Assembly (NCBI RefSeq): GCF_001421565.1
Contig: NZ_LMKQ01000003.1
Coordinates: 196,441 to 260,440, forward strand
DNA: 64,000 nucleotides
Direction: 5' to 3'
From: Agromyces sp. Leaf222
GTDB taxonomy: Bacteria > Actinomycetota > Actinomycetes > Actinomycetales > Microbacteriaceae
The notes beneath the pieces are model-generated. The model was not told the DNA's origin and made no database searches. It worked only from the letters and a program-made list of their open reading frames with translations. This document shows positions 27,237 to 35,119 of this stretch, in pieces. Made by a program: the position numbers and the translations under genes. Every line of letters starts with the position of its first letter. Positions within the stretch are counted from its first letter, which is position 1.

Positions 27237-27273
27237 GAGACATCCGCCCGAGACATCCGCCGCGACATCCGCC
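27237..27273. repeat. Three-unit tandem repeat with GACATCCGCC core
   Basis: Units of 12, 13 and 12 bases (27237, 27249, 27262) share GACATCCGCC. They end 11 bases before the GNAT start and thus sit in its leader. Confidence 0.6.
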
Positions 27274-27284
27274 AGCATGGAGCC

Positions 27285-27767
27285 ATGACGCAGGCGAACC
27301 CCGACGACATCACGCTCGAGCCGATGAGCCCCGAGGAGGTCGCCGCCTGGCTGCCCGTCGCGATGCGCGAGTACGAGGAGTCGCGCATGGAGGCGGGGGA
27401 CAGCGCCGAGGGGGCCGATGCCGCCCGCGCCGAGTCGGAGCAGCGGTTCTTCCCCGACGGGCGGCTGATCGACGGCCACCTGCTCTTCACGGTCCGCCTC
27501 GCAGGCGAGGACGCGGGGTGGTTCTGGCTCGGGCCCTGGAACGGCACCGGCGTCGAGGACTGGTGGATCTACGACATCCGCGTGTACGACGAGTTCCAGC
27601 GGCGCGGCATCGCGAGGGTCGTCATGCAGCGAGCCGATGCGATCGCGCGCGAGGGCGGCGCGAAGAGCCTCGGGCTGAACGCGTTCGCCTACAACATCCC
27701 GGCGATCACGCTCTACGAGAGCCTCGGCTACCTCACGGCCTCGCTGCACATGCGCAAGGAGCTCTGA
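27285..27767 (+). CDS. GNAT-family N-acetyltransferase
   Basis: 160 residues. The acetyl-CoA pyrophosphate loop is seen as VYDEFQRRGIARVVMQRAD (R/Q-x-x-G-x-G/A type), followed by LGLNAFAYNIPAITLYESLGY, the classical GNAT C-terminal motif. DDWWIYDIRV is the preceding strand. The acceptor is unknown. It is separate from the kinase pair and has its own leader with a short tandem repeat. Confidence 0.85.
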   Translation: MTQANPDDITLEPMSPEEVAAWLPVAMREYEESRMEAGDSAEGADAARAESEQRFFPDGRLIDGHLLFTVRLAGEDAGWFWLGPWNGTGVEDWWIYDIRVYDEFQRRGIARVVMQRADAIAREGGAKSLGLNAFAYNIPAITLYESLGYLTASLHMRKEL

Positions 27768-27807
27768 TTCGCGGCGGGCGTTCAGCCTGCAGGCCTATCG
27801 TGCAGGC

Positions 27808-27960
27808 ATGAACGCGGATTCCTGGCTCGCCGTCATCTGCCTCTCGGCCGTCGTCGGCCCGTTGCTGCTCGGCCTCGTCGCCCTTCGGCGGCGCCCGCAG
27901 CCGGTGCGCGTGCGAGCCGATCGCGGTCAGCGGCCGGTGAACCGCTCCATCGACCGGTAG
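27808..27960 (+). CDS. Small single-pass membrane protein, tentative
   Basis: 50 codons: MNADSWLAVICLSAVVGPLL, continuing through LGLVALRRR into a basic tail. One membrane segment (residues 5-26) followed by positive charges fits a real small membrane protein. Against it: no clear Shine-Dalgarno sequence, and its last 34 bases overlap the convergent SDR gene. Confidence 0.4.
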   Translation: MNADSWLAVICLSAVVGPLLLGLVALRRRPQPVRVRADRGQRPVNRSIDR

Positions 27961-28763
27961 ACGCCGAAGCCGTTGCCCACGAGTCGGTCGAACACGCGCG
28001 TCGGCAGGATTCCCCTGAGCGCCCGTGAGAGTCCGACGCTCCACGGCAGCTCGAGCAGCGGCCGGCCCTTGAGCATCGCCGCCCAGACCTTGTCGACGAC
28101 GAACTCGGGCTCGAGGATCGGCGTGAGCACCGGCCCTCTCGCGCCCGCGAACATGCCGGTCGAGATGTAGCTCGGCGTCACGGTGGTGACCTTCACGTTG
28201 GTGTGGTCGGCCTGTTCGAGTTCGAGCCGCAACGAGTCGCTCCAGCCGATGAGCGCGGCCTTCGAGGCGGCGTAGGTCGCCATGCGCGGGTTCGCCAGCG
28301 TGCCCGCCGCCGAGGCGATGTTCACGATGCGGGCAGGCCGATAGGCGGCGGCGATCATGCCGGGCAGGAACTCGCGGGTCACGTACATGGGCGCGAGCGC
28401 GTTGACCTGCATGGTCGGGCGGGTGTCGTCGCCGTTGTCGGTCTGCCAGAAGTACTCGTTGCCGCGCACGATGCCGGCGTTGTTGATGAGCACGTCGGGG
28501 TTGCCGACCTCCTTGCGCACCTTCTGCGCGTGCTTGGCGATCGAGCCGAGGTCGGCCAGGTCGACGACGTAGGAGTGGATGCGGGTGCGCCCGCGCGAGA
28601 CGGCGCCGAGCTCGTCGACGGTGCGCGCGAGCGCCGAGGCGTCGCGATCCCAGAGGGTGACGGATGCCGCGTGCTCGGCCACCGCGCGCTGCGCGTACAT
28701 GCGGCCCATGCCGCCCGCAGCGCCCGTGATGAGAAGTCTCGCCCCGCGCACCGTTCTCGTCAT
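27927..28763 (-). CDS. Short-chain dehydrogenase/reductase
   Basis: 278 residues. The cofactor motif TGAAGGMGR is close to the start, NNAG follows at about 95-98, then catalytic Ser in IVNIASAAG, and YAASK with the Tyr and Lys. The extended C-terminus (ILPTRVFDRLVGNGFGV) is typical of SDRs acting on lipophilic substrates. AGGAG precedes the ATG by about 9 bases. It is divergent from the marR gene, so the three MarR-type operators at 28846-28907 probably control it. Confidence 0.9.
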   Translation of the reverse strand: MTRTVRGARLLITGAAGGMGRMYAQRAVAEHAASVTLWDRDASALARTVDELGAVSRGRTRIHSYVVDLADLGSIAKHAQKVRKEVGNPDVLINNAGIVRGNEYFWQTDNGDDTRPTMQVNALAPMYVTREFLPGMIAAAYRPARIVNIASAAGTLANPRMATYAASKAALIGWSDSLRLELEQADHTNVKVTTVTPSYISTGMFAGARGPVLTPILEPEFVVDKVWAAMLKGRPLLELPWSVGLSRALRGILPTRVFDRLVGNGFGVYRSMERFTGR

Positions 28764-28791
28764 CCGTCCATTCTCCTGCACGCGGACGCGG

Positions 28792-28840
28792 CCCGGACCC
28801 GGACCCGGACTGTACCCGGACTGTACCCGGACCGTACCCA
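28792..28840. repeat. CCCGGA/CTGTA tandem repeat in the SDR leader
   Basis: Five CCCGGA units, the last three followed by CTGTA, CTGTA and CCGTA, make an 11-base periodic array. It lies between the SDR start and the MarR operators and may set spacing of the SDR promoter. Confidence 0.65.
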
Positions 28841-28845
28841 GAGGG

Positions 28846-28861
28846 TGTCAACATGTTGACG
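28846..28861. promoter_or_regulatory. MarR-type operator 1
   Basis: TGTCAACATGTTGACG, with inner GTCAACATGTTGAC perfectly palindromic. It is the furthest from marR of three boxes whose centres are exactly 23 bases apart. Confidence 0.75.
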
Positions 28862-28868
28862 AAATATC

Positions 28869-28884
28869 TGTCAACCTGTTGACA
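28869..28884. promoter_or_regulatory. MarR-type operator 2
   Basis: TGTCAACCTGTTGACA has perfect 7-base arms around CT. Its centre is 23 bases from operators 1 and 3. Confidence 0.75.
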
Positions 28885-28891
28885 TCCAACG

Positions 28892-28907
28892 TGTCAACCG
28901 GTTTACT
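28892..28907. promoter_or_regulatory. MarR-type operator 3
   Basis: TGTCAACCGGTTTACT has one good half-site (TGTCAAC) and a weaker one (GTTTACT). It ends 6 bases before the marR ATG, leaving no room for a separate Shine-Dalgarno sequence; translation may be leaderless. Confidence 0.65.
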
Positions 28908-28913
28908 CATCCC

Positions 28914-29387
28914 ATGACCGCCGAACCGAACCCCCGACCCGAATCCGGTGGCCCGCTCGGCGACCGCGTGACGGTCACCCTGCACTACCTCGTCGACCGC
29001 ATGGACCGCTTCGCCGACCAGTTGCTGCAACAGCGCTTCGGAATGAGCTACAGCCAGTTCATGTTCATCGCCGTGCTCGCCGATCTCGCGCCGCCGCCCG
29101 ACATCACGACGCTCGCGACCTGCCTCGGGGTCAGCAAGGCCGCCGTGAGCAAGCGGGTGCCCGCGTTCGTCGAGGCCGGCTGGGTGCAGACGCACACCGA
29201 CCCCGCGAATGCGCGTCGCGTGCTGCTCTCGATCACCCCGAAGGCGGGGCGCTTCCTCGCCGAGGCGCTGCCGGTGCTCGATGCGTCGTTCACCGAGACG
29301 TTCGACGACCTCGCGACCGTCGACCTCGCCGCCCTGCACGAAGACCTCAAGACCGTCATCCGCCACCTCGACTCCAAGGAGCACTGA
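28914..29387 (+). CDS. MarR-family transcriptional regulator
   Basis: 157 residues with the MarR winged helix: YSQFMFIAVLADLAP, recognition helix TLATCLGVSKAAVSKRVPAFVEAGWV, and the wing HTDPANARRVLLSITPKA. Long end helices would form the dimer. MarR proteins usually repress divergent genes and release DNA on binding a phenolic or oxidant ligand. Three palindromes directly upstream are the expected targets. The next gene, a quinone-reductase-like flavoprotein, starts 3 bases after the stop, so it is probably part of the same regulated unit. Confidence 0.9.
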   Translation: MTAEPNPRPESGGPLGDRVTVTLHYLVDRMDRFADQLLQQRFGMSYSQFMFIAVLADLAPPPDITTLATCLGVSKAAVSKRVPAFVEAGWVQTHTDPANARRVLLSITPKAGRFLAEALPVLDASFTETFDDLATVDLAALHEDLKTVIRHLDSKEH

Positions 29388-29390
29388 ACC

Positions 29391-30044
29391 ATGACGAACA
29401 CGCTCGTGATCATCGGCCACCCCAACGCGGGCAGTTTCAACCACGCCCTCGCCGCGCAGTACCTGACCGGCCTGCGCGCGGCATCCGTCGCCCCCGCCGA
29501 CCTGCGGGTCATCGACCTCGCAGAGCGGGAGTTCGACCTGCTGCCCACGGCCCGCGGCGATCTGCGCGCGCCAGACGGCGACACCTCGCACCTCGAACCC
29601 CGCATCCGCGCCTTCGTCGACGACGTCGCGTGGGCCGACCACCTCGTGTTCTTCTTCCCGCAGTGGTGGGGCACCTACCCGGCCGTGCTGAAGGCGTTCC
29701 TCGACCGCGCCATCCTCTCGGGCACGGCGTTCACGTACGGACGCGGGCAGATCTCGACGCGCCTCCTCGACGGCAAGACGGCCCGCATCGTCATGACCAT
29801 GGACTCGCCGATCGCGTGGAACCGGTTCGTCTACCGCAACGCCGCCGAGACCTCGCTCAAGCGGGCGACCCTCGGGTACTGCGGCGTGCGCACCATCGGC
29901 ATCACGCGCCTGACGCCCGTCCGCTTCTCGACCCCCGAGAAGCGCGCCGCCTGGCTCGAGCAGGTTCGCCGGCTCGGGGCGACGGATGCCGCGAGGGCCC
30001 GCCGTCGTCAGCCCGCCGTCGCCGTGGCATCCCCGGTCGAATAG
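29391..30044 (+). CDS. NAD(P)H:quinone oxidoreductase-like flavodoxin-fold protein
   Basis: 217 residues. Starts NTLVIIGHPNAGSFNHALA, the NQO1/KefF/MdaB-type flavin-phosphate loop, and has DHLVFFFPQWWGTYPAVLKAFLDR, the family signature around the flavin. It probably reduces quinones or other electrophiles with two electrons. Directly behind marR, which suggests induction by a quinone-like stress signal together with the divergent SDR. The last 25 residues are Arg/Ala-rich and not part of the fold. Confidence 0.88.
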   Translation: MTNTLVIIGHPNAGSFNHALAAQYLTGLRAASVAPADLRVIDLAEREFDLLPTARGDLRAPDGDTSHLEPRIRAFVDDVAWADHLVFFFPQWWGTYPAVLKAFLDRAILSGTAFTYGRGQISTRLLDGKTARIVMTMDSPIAWNRFVYRNAAETSLKRATLGYCGVRTIGITRLTPVRFSTPEKRAAWLEQVRRLGATDAARARRRQPAVAVASPVE

Positions 30045-30065
30045 ACCACGTTTGTCGAATAGACC

Positions 30066-30134
30066 ACCTTTTCAGGACCACATCGGTCATGCGTGCAATA
30101 TGCGTCCATGACCGATGTGGTCCTGAAAAGGTGA
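30066..30134. repeat. 69-bp palindromic element, copy 1
   Basis: Two perfect 27-bp arms begin CACCTTTTCAGGACCACATC and enclose a 15-base loop. A second copy is at 32734 with four differences over 69 bases. It sits between convergent genes (stops at 30044 and 30147), so it could end transcription from both sides. Confidence 0.85.
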
Positions 30135-30146
30135 GAGCCGCGTGGA

Positions 30147-30842
30147 TCAGCGGCGCAGCAGCGAGACGGCGTAGGCCGTGATCCACGCGAACCCGAGCGC
30201 CACGCCCACGAACAGGCGGATGCTGGCTGCCGGCCCGAACGGCACGCAGAGCACCAGGCAGGCGAGCCCGATCACGATCGACCAGGCCGCCGCCGTTCGC
30301 CGCCCCTCCCAGCGCAGCCGCTTCGCGACGACGAACGTCACGGCCACGAGCGCGAGGAACGCGAGCGGCGCCGCGAACGCGTGCACGCCGCCGTGGAAGG
30401 TCCACTCGGTCGGGTACCCGTCGGGTGTGCCGAGCGGGAAGCCGAGGGCCGGATCCGCCGTGAAGGCCCCGCCGAGCACGAGTCCGACGCCGTAGAGGCC
30501 GAACAGCACGGGCGCCCACACCCGCCCTGGGCCGTCGCCGAGGCTGCGGCGGGCGCCGACCGCGAAGGCGAGCATGAGCACGCCGGCGACGATGAAGTTC
30601 GCGATCTGCAGGTATCCGCGGTCGCCGAGCGAGAGCAGGCTGAGCGGATGCCGCGACAGGTCGAATCCCTCACGCGCGAGCGCCTGCACGAGTCCGGCCA
30701 CGACGAAGAGCGGCCCGGCGACGACGCCCGCGAGCACCAGACGCCGAGTCGCGGCATCCGGGGCCTGGGCGACGGCGTGCGGATGCGGGCTCCGCCCGGC
30801 GAGGCGGGCGGCGTCGACGTCGACGGTCGAGGTGGTGTCCAT
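30147..30842 (-). CDS. DUF998 membrane protein
   Basis: 231 residues. Six predicted membrane segments after a short polar N-terminus; GDRGYLQIANFIVAGVLMLAFAVGARR, FTADPALGFPLGTPDGYPTEWTFHGGVHAFAA and the following helices match the DUF998 layout with its conserved His-containing outer loop. The family function is not established. The gene stands alone: palindromic element downstream, a divergent YCII gene upstream. Confidence 0.8.
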   Translation of the reverse strand: MDTTSTVDVDAARLAGRSPHPHAVAQAPDAATRRLVLAGVVAGPLFVVAGLVQALAREGFDLSRHPLSLLSLGDRGYLQIANFIVAGVLMLAFAVGARRSLGDGPGRVWAPVLFGLYGVGLVLGGAFTADPALGFPLGTPDGYPTEWTFHGGVHAFAAPLAFLALVAVTFVVAKRLRWEGRRTAAAWSIVIGLACLVLCVPFGPAASIRLFVGVALGFAWITAYAVSLLRR

Positions 30843-31035
30843 GGTGTGCTTCCCTCCGGTCGGCGACCCGGTCGATCGGGTCGTTCACCAAGGCGTCGCG
30901 GCGCGGCATCCGTTCTCGACACACTCTCGGAAATCACTCCGAAGTCGTCTTCCGCCCATGTCGAGAACGGCCGAGCGGCACCGACGCTATGGTGAGGGCA
31001 CGCCGACCGGGCGCGCCTCATGGAGGAGGAACCCC

Positions 31036-31389
31036 ATGCGTTACCTGTGCATGATGAAGTCGACCGACGAGAACGGCCAGACGCCGCCCGCGATGTACGA
31101 GGCCATGGCCGAGTACGACCGCTGGGGCCGCGAGGCCGGGGTGCTCATCGACAGCCAGGGCCTGCTGCCGAGTTCGGCCGGCGCGATCGTCTCGCTCGCC
31201 GACGGCGCCATCAAGGCCGTCGACGGCCCGTTCACCGAGGCGAAGGAACTCGTCGGCGGCTACGCGATCGTCGAGGTGCGCACGCACGAGGAGGCGCTCG
31301 AACTGGCGCGGCGGCTCATGCAGATCCACGTCGACAACTGGCCCGGCTTCGTCGGCAGCGTCGAGATCCGGCAGATCGCGGAGTACTGA
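31036..31389 (+). CDS. YCII/DGPF-domain protein
   Basis: 117 residues: MRYLCMMKSTDENGQTPPAM at the start and VDGPFTEAKELVGGY in the middle, the DGPF motif that names the family. The ferredoxin-like YCII fold is believed to be a small enzyme or ligand-binding unit; its substrate is unknown. GGAGGAGGA precedes the ATG. It is followed 44 bases later by a sigma factor of the ECF42 type, a pairing known from many actinobacteria. Confidence 0.88.
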   Translation: MRYLCMMKSTDENGQTPPAMYEAMAEYDRWGREAGVLIDSQGLLPSSAGAIVSLADGAIKAVDGPFTEAKELVGGYAIVEVRTHEEALELARRLMQIHVDNWPGFVGSVEIRQIAEY

Positions 31390-31433
31390 GCCGCGCCCTT
31401 GCGTCCGGGCGGCGCGCGTGGTCTCATGCCCAC

Positions 31434-32717
31434 GTGGGTGAGGAGACGACGCGCGCCGCGATCGAGGCCGTCTGGCGGCTGGAGTCGACGCGCCTCATCG
31501 CCGCGCTCGTGCGCTTCGTGCGCGACGTCGGCCTGGCTGAAGACGTCGCGCAGGACGCGATCGTCGCCGCCCTCGCCCAGTGGCCGGCCACCGGCATCCC
31601 GAGCAGTCCCGGAGCCTGGCTCATGACCACCGCGAAGCGCCGGGCGGTCGACGAGTTCCGTCGACGCGCCAAGCACGACAGCGCCTTCGCGGCGCTCGCC
31701 CGAGAACTCGACGAGGCCGTCGAGACCGACCCGGGCGCGGGCATCGACCATGTCGAGGACGACGTGCTGCGGCTGATGTTCATCTGCTGCCACCCGGCCC
31801 TCACGCCCGAGGCGCAGACCACGCTCACGCTGAAGCTCGTCGCGGGCCTGTCGACGCGCGAGATCGCCCGGGCGTTCCTCGCCCCGGAGGCGACGATCGC
31901 CCAGCGCGTGTCCCGTGCGAAGCGCACGCTCGCCGAGGCGGGCGCGGCCATCGAGGAGCCGAGCGGCGTCGAGCGCGCCGAGCGGCTGCAGACCGTGCTC
32001 GGCGTCGTCTACCTGCTCTTCAACGAGGGCTACTCGGCGACCGAGGGCGAGGACTGGATGCGTCCGGCGCTCTGCGACGAGGCCGTTCGTCTCGGGCGCA
32101 TCCTCACCGCGCTCGTGCCGGGCGAGCCCGAGGTGCACGGCCTCTCCGCGCTCATGGAGCTGCAGTCGTCTCGGCTCGCCGCCCGGGTAGGCCCCGACGG
32201 CGAGCCCGTGCTGCTCGACGCCCAGGACCGGCGCACCTGGGATGCCGCGCGCATCCGCCGCGGCCAGGCCGCACTCGCGCGCGCCGACGCCCTGCTCACC
32301 GCCGAGCCATCGGTCAGCGTCGCGGCGGAGCCCGGACCGTACGTGCTGCAGGCCGCGATCGCCGACGAGCATGCGCGCGCGGCATCCGTCGACGCCACCG
32401 ACTGGGCGACGATCGCGGAGCTCTACGAGCGGTTGGGGCGTCGCACCGGTTCGGCCGTCGCCGAACTCAACCGCGCCGTCGCCCTCAGCCGGGCGTACGG
32501 ACCCGACGCGGGCCTCGCCCTGCTCGACCAGCTCGACGACCTGCCCGCCCTGCGCGGCTACCACCTGCTGCCGAGCGTGCGCGGCGACCTCTACGAACGG
32601 CTCGGCCGCGGGCTCGAGGCCGCCGTCGAGTTCGAGCGCGCCGCCGCGATGACCTCGAACGAGCGCGAGCGGGCGTTGCTGCTCGGGCGAGCGGATGCTG
32701 CGCGCGGCCGCCCGTAA
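31434..32717 (+). CDS. ECF sigma factor, ECF42-like, with long C-terminal extension
   Basis: 427 residues. Region 2 holds VGLAEDVAQDAIVAALAQWP, region 4 holds LTLKLVAGLSTREIARAFLAPEATIAQRVSRAKR. Behind it comes a helical domain of about 230 residues (LYERLGRRTGSAVAELNRAVALSRAYGPDAGLALLD), TPR-like, as in ECF42 proteins. These lack a classic anti-sigma factor; the extension is thought to hold the control, and DGPF genes such as the one at 31036 are the known targets. GTG at 31434 is the start that keeps the conserved region 2 complete. Confidence 0.88.
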   Translation: MGEETTRAAIEAVWRLESTRLIAALVRFVRDVGLAEDVAQDAIVAALAQWPATGIPSSPGAWLMTTAKRRAVDEFRRRAKHDSAFAALARELDEAVETDPGAGIDHVEDDVLRLMFICCHPALTPEAQTTLTLKLVAGLSTREIARAFLAPEATIAQRVSRAKRTLAEAGAAIEEPSGVERAERLQTVLGVVYLLFNEGYSATEGEDWMRPALCDEAVRLGRILTALVPGEPEVHGLSALMELQSSRLAARVGPDGEPVLLDAQDRRTWDAARIRRGQAALARADALLTAEPSVSVAAEPGPYVLQAAIADEHARAASVDATDWATIAELYERLGRRTGSAVAELNRAVALSRAYGPDAGLALLDQLDDLPALRGYHLLPSVRGDLYERLGRGLEAAVEFERAAAMTSNERERALLLGRADAARGRP

Positions 32718-32733
32718 GCCGGGTAGGCGAACC

Positions 32734-32802
32734 CACCTTTTCAGGACCACATCGGTCATGAGTGCATCATGCGTCCATGACCGCTGTGGTCCTGAAAAGG
32801 TG
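32734..32802. repeat. 69-bp palindromic element, copy 2
   Basis: Same element as at 30066: 27-bp arms (one mismatch, C at 32784) and a 15-base loop. It begins 17 bases after the sigma-factor stop, again a terminator-like place. The remaining gap to 33013 shows nothing else I can support. Confidence 0.85.
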
Positions 32803-33013
32803 CAAGAGCCCACGACGACGCGCACCTTCGAGATCGAAGAGCCTGCTGGTATCGGCACGCCCGAGGCAGCCTGATCGCAGGACCTTCGACGTCTCCGGGC
32901 GTCATACGAGATCCCGCCGTGTTACGCCCCGGGTCGCGGGCGCCTGACAGCGCCTTCCCGGCTGGGTACCGTCGAAGCCACCCCCACCAGCCACCGCACG
33001 TCGAGGAGACGCC

Positions 33014-33994
33014 ATGGCCGCGGCATCCGCCACCGCTCGCGCAGTGTCGTCGAACGCGCGACCGGGCGCCGAGGCGGGCTCAGCCGCCGGTGACACGGGC
33101 GCCGTTGCGGGCGCGGCAAGCGCGGGAGCGGCAGTCGCAGGAGCGGCAGTCACGAGCTCGGCAGTCGCGAGCTCGGCAGCCGCGGCTCCGGTCTCGCTCC
33201 GCGGAATCGGCAGGGCGTTCGCCTCGCAGACGGGCGACCGGCAGGTGCTGCGAGACATCGACCTCGAGATCGCCGCGGGCGAGATCGTCGCGATCCTCGG
33301 TCCGAGCGGATGCGGCAAGTCGACCCTCCTGCGCATCGCCGGCGGCCTCGACCAGGCCACGCAGGGCGCCGCGCTCATCGACGGCGAGCCGGTGAAGCCG
33401 TTCGACGCCCGGTCGGCCGTCGGATTCCAGGAGCCGCGCCTGCTGCCGTGGCGCACGATCGCGAACAACGTGGCCCTCGGGCTGCCCCGCGGCACGCCCC
33501 GCCCCGCCGCGCGCGAGCAGGTCGCCAGGCTGCTCGACCTCGTCGGCCTCGCCGACTTCGCCGACCACCGCCCCCGCGAGGTCTCCGGCGGCATGGCGCA
33601 GCGCACCTCGCTCGCGCGGGCGCTCGCGCGCAACCCCGCCGTGCTGCTGCTCGACGAGCCGTTCGGCGCCCTCGACGCGCTCACGCGCCTGAAGATGCAG
33701 GACCTCCTGCTCGACGTGCACGCCGCCGAGCCCGCGACCGTGCTGCTCGTCACGCACGACGTCGACGAGGCGCTGCAACTGGCCGACCGCGTGATCCTGC
33801 TCGGCCACGAGGGCGAGACCCCGGGCGCCGTCGTCACGCAGACGATCGTCGTGCCCGGCCACCGCCCCCGCGACCGCGGATCGGCCGAGCTCGCCGAACT
33901 CCGGGGGCGCCTGCTCGACGGGCTCGGCATCGATCGCCACGGCTCGGCACGCGGCATCGAGACGGGCACCACCATCCCGCACTACCCCTACTGA
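33014..33994 (+). CDS. ABC transporter ATP-binding protein (SsuB-like) with Ala-rich N-terminal extension
   Basis: 326 residues. The ATPase proper starts near residue 60: Walker A GPSGCGKST, Q-loop GFQEPRLLPW, signature VSGGMAQR, Walker B LLLDEPFGALDAL, H-loop LVTHDVDEA. The PRLLPW motif is the mark of aliphatic-sulfonate/nitrate importers. The first 60 residues are almost only Ala, Gly, Ser and Val, encoded by short DNA repeats (GGAGCGGCAGTC and GAGCTCGGCAGTC units) at about 33100-33180; no known ATPase needs them. GAGGAG precedes the ATG. Confidence 0.88.
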   Translation: MAAASATARAVSSNARPGAEAGSAAGDTGAVAGAASAGAAVAGAAVTSSAVASSAAAAPVSLRGIGRAFASQTGDRQVLRDIDLEIAAGEIVAILGPSGCGKSTLLRIAGGLDQATQGAALIDGEPVKPFDARSAVGFQEPRLLPWRTIANNVALGLPRGTPRPAAREQVARLLDLVGLADFADHRPREVSGGMAQRTSLARALARNPAVLLLDEPFGALDALTRLKMQDLLLDVHAAEPATVLLVTHDVDEALQLADRVILLGHEGETPGAVVTQTIVVPGHRPRDRGSAELAELRGRLLDGLGIDRHGSARGIETGTTIPHYPY

Positions 33995-34071
33995 CGCACC
34001 ACGCTCGTTCCGTGCACCATCCAGCATCGACGCACCACAGCACCGTGCGTCGCCCCGAAGAGGAGATCCCA

Positions 34072-35109
34072 ATGCCCCGCACCGCACCGTTCCTTCGATC
34101 CGCGCTCGTCGCGGGCGCCGCCGCCGGCGCCCTGCTGCTCTCGGGCTGCGTCGCCGGCGAGGGCCAGGCCGCAGAGCCCGACGCCGCGGCATCCGGCGAG
34201 GCCGCCTCGCTCGAGGGCCAGACCCTCAACATCGACTTCGCGACGTACAACCCGCTGAGCCTCGTCATCAAGGATCAGGGCTGGCTCGAAGATGCCGGCC
34301 TCACGGTCAACTGGGTGCAGTCCGCCGGCTCGAACAAGGCCAACGAGGCCCTGCGCGCCGGCGCCATCGACGTGGGCTCGACGGCCGGCTCGGCCGCGCT
34401 GCTCGCCCGCTCGAACGGCTCGCCGATCCAGGTCATCGACATCTTCTCGCAGCCCGAGTGGGCCGCCCTCGTCACGGTCGACGGCACCGGCATCGACTCG
34501 GTCGACGACCTCAAGGGCAAGCAGGTCGCGGCGACCAAGGGCACCGACCCCTACTTCTTCCTGCTGCAGTCGCTCGAGGCCGAGGGCCTCGCGCCCGAGG
34601 ACATCACCGTGCAGAACCTGCAGCACGCCGACGGCTGGGCCGCACTGCAGAACGGCTCGGTCGACGCGTGGGCGGGCCTCGACCCGATCATGGCCGGTGC
34701 CGAGGAGGAGGGCGCGAGCCTCTTCTACCGCAACGTCGACTTCAACAGCTACGGCTTCCTGAACGCGACTGAAGACTTCATCGAGAACAAGCCCGAGGTC
34801 GCCCAGGCCGTCGTCGACGCCTACGAGCACGCTCGGGCGTGGGCTGAAGAGAACCCCGAGGAGACCGCCGCGATCCTCGCCGAGGTCGCCGGACTCGACG
34901 AGGCCGTCGCCACCAAGGTGATCGACGAGCGCACGAACCTCGACGTCGACAATGTCCCCGGTGACGCGCAGGTCGCGGTGCTCGAGAAGATCGGCCCGAT
35001 CTTCGTCGAGCTGGGCGACGTCGCCTCGCAGGACCAGGTCGACGAGGCACTCGACACCCTCATCAACGACGAGTTCGCGACCGCCGCCGACCCGTCGCGC
35101 TTCGAGTAG
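34072..35109 (+). CDS. ABC transporter substrate-binding lipoprotein (SsuA/NMT1-like)
   Basis: 345 residues. Lipobox LLLSGC, then an Ala/Glu spacer, then the SsuA-type body: INIDFATYNPLSLVIKDQGW, ANEALRAGAIDVGSTAGSAAL, GKQVAATKGTDPYFFLL and DAWAGLDPIMA. It should bind a sulfonate or a related small acid outside the membrane and deliver it to the permease at 35120. AGGAG is 9 bases before the ATG. Order ATPase, binding protein, permease. Confidence 0.88.
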   Translation: MPRTAPFLRSALVAGAAAGALLLSGCVAGEGQAAEPDAAASGEAASLEGQTLNIDFATYNPLSLVIKDQGWLEDAGLTVNWVQSAGSNKANEALRAGAIDVGSTAGSAALLARSNGSPIQVIDIFSQPEWAALVTVDGTGIDSVDDLKGKQVAATKGTDPYFFLLQSLEAEGLAPEDITVQNLQHADGWAALQNGSVDAWAGLDPIMAGAEEEGASLFYRNVDFNSYGFLNATEDFIENKPEVAQAVVDAYEHARAWAEENPEETAAILAEVAGLDEAVATKVIDERTNLDVDNVPGDAQVAVLEKIGPIFVELGDVASQDQVDEALDTLINDEFATAADPSRFE

Positions 35110-35119
35110 GACCCCTGAG

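Noticed and set aside
31580..32761. Long Arg-rich reading frame inside the sigma-factor gene
   Set aside because: A frame shadow of the sigma factor; it ends within the 69-bp palindrome by chance.
32762..32947. Short reading frame starting in palindrome copy 2
   Set aside because: It begins in the hairpin loop, has no ribosome site and no recognisable sequence; explained by the repeat.
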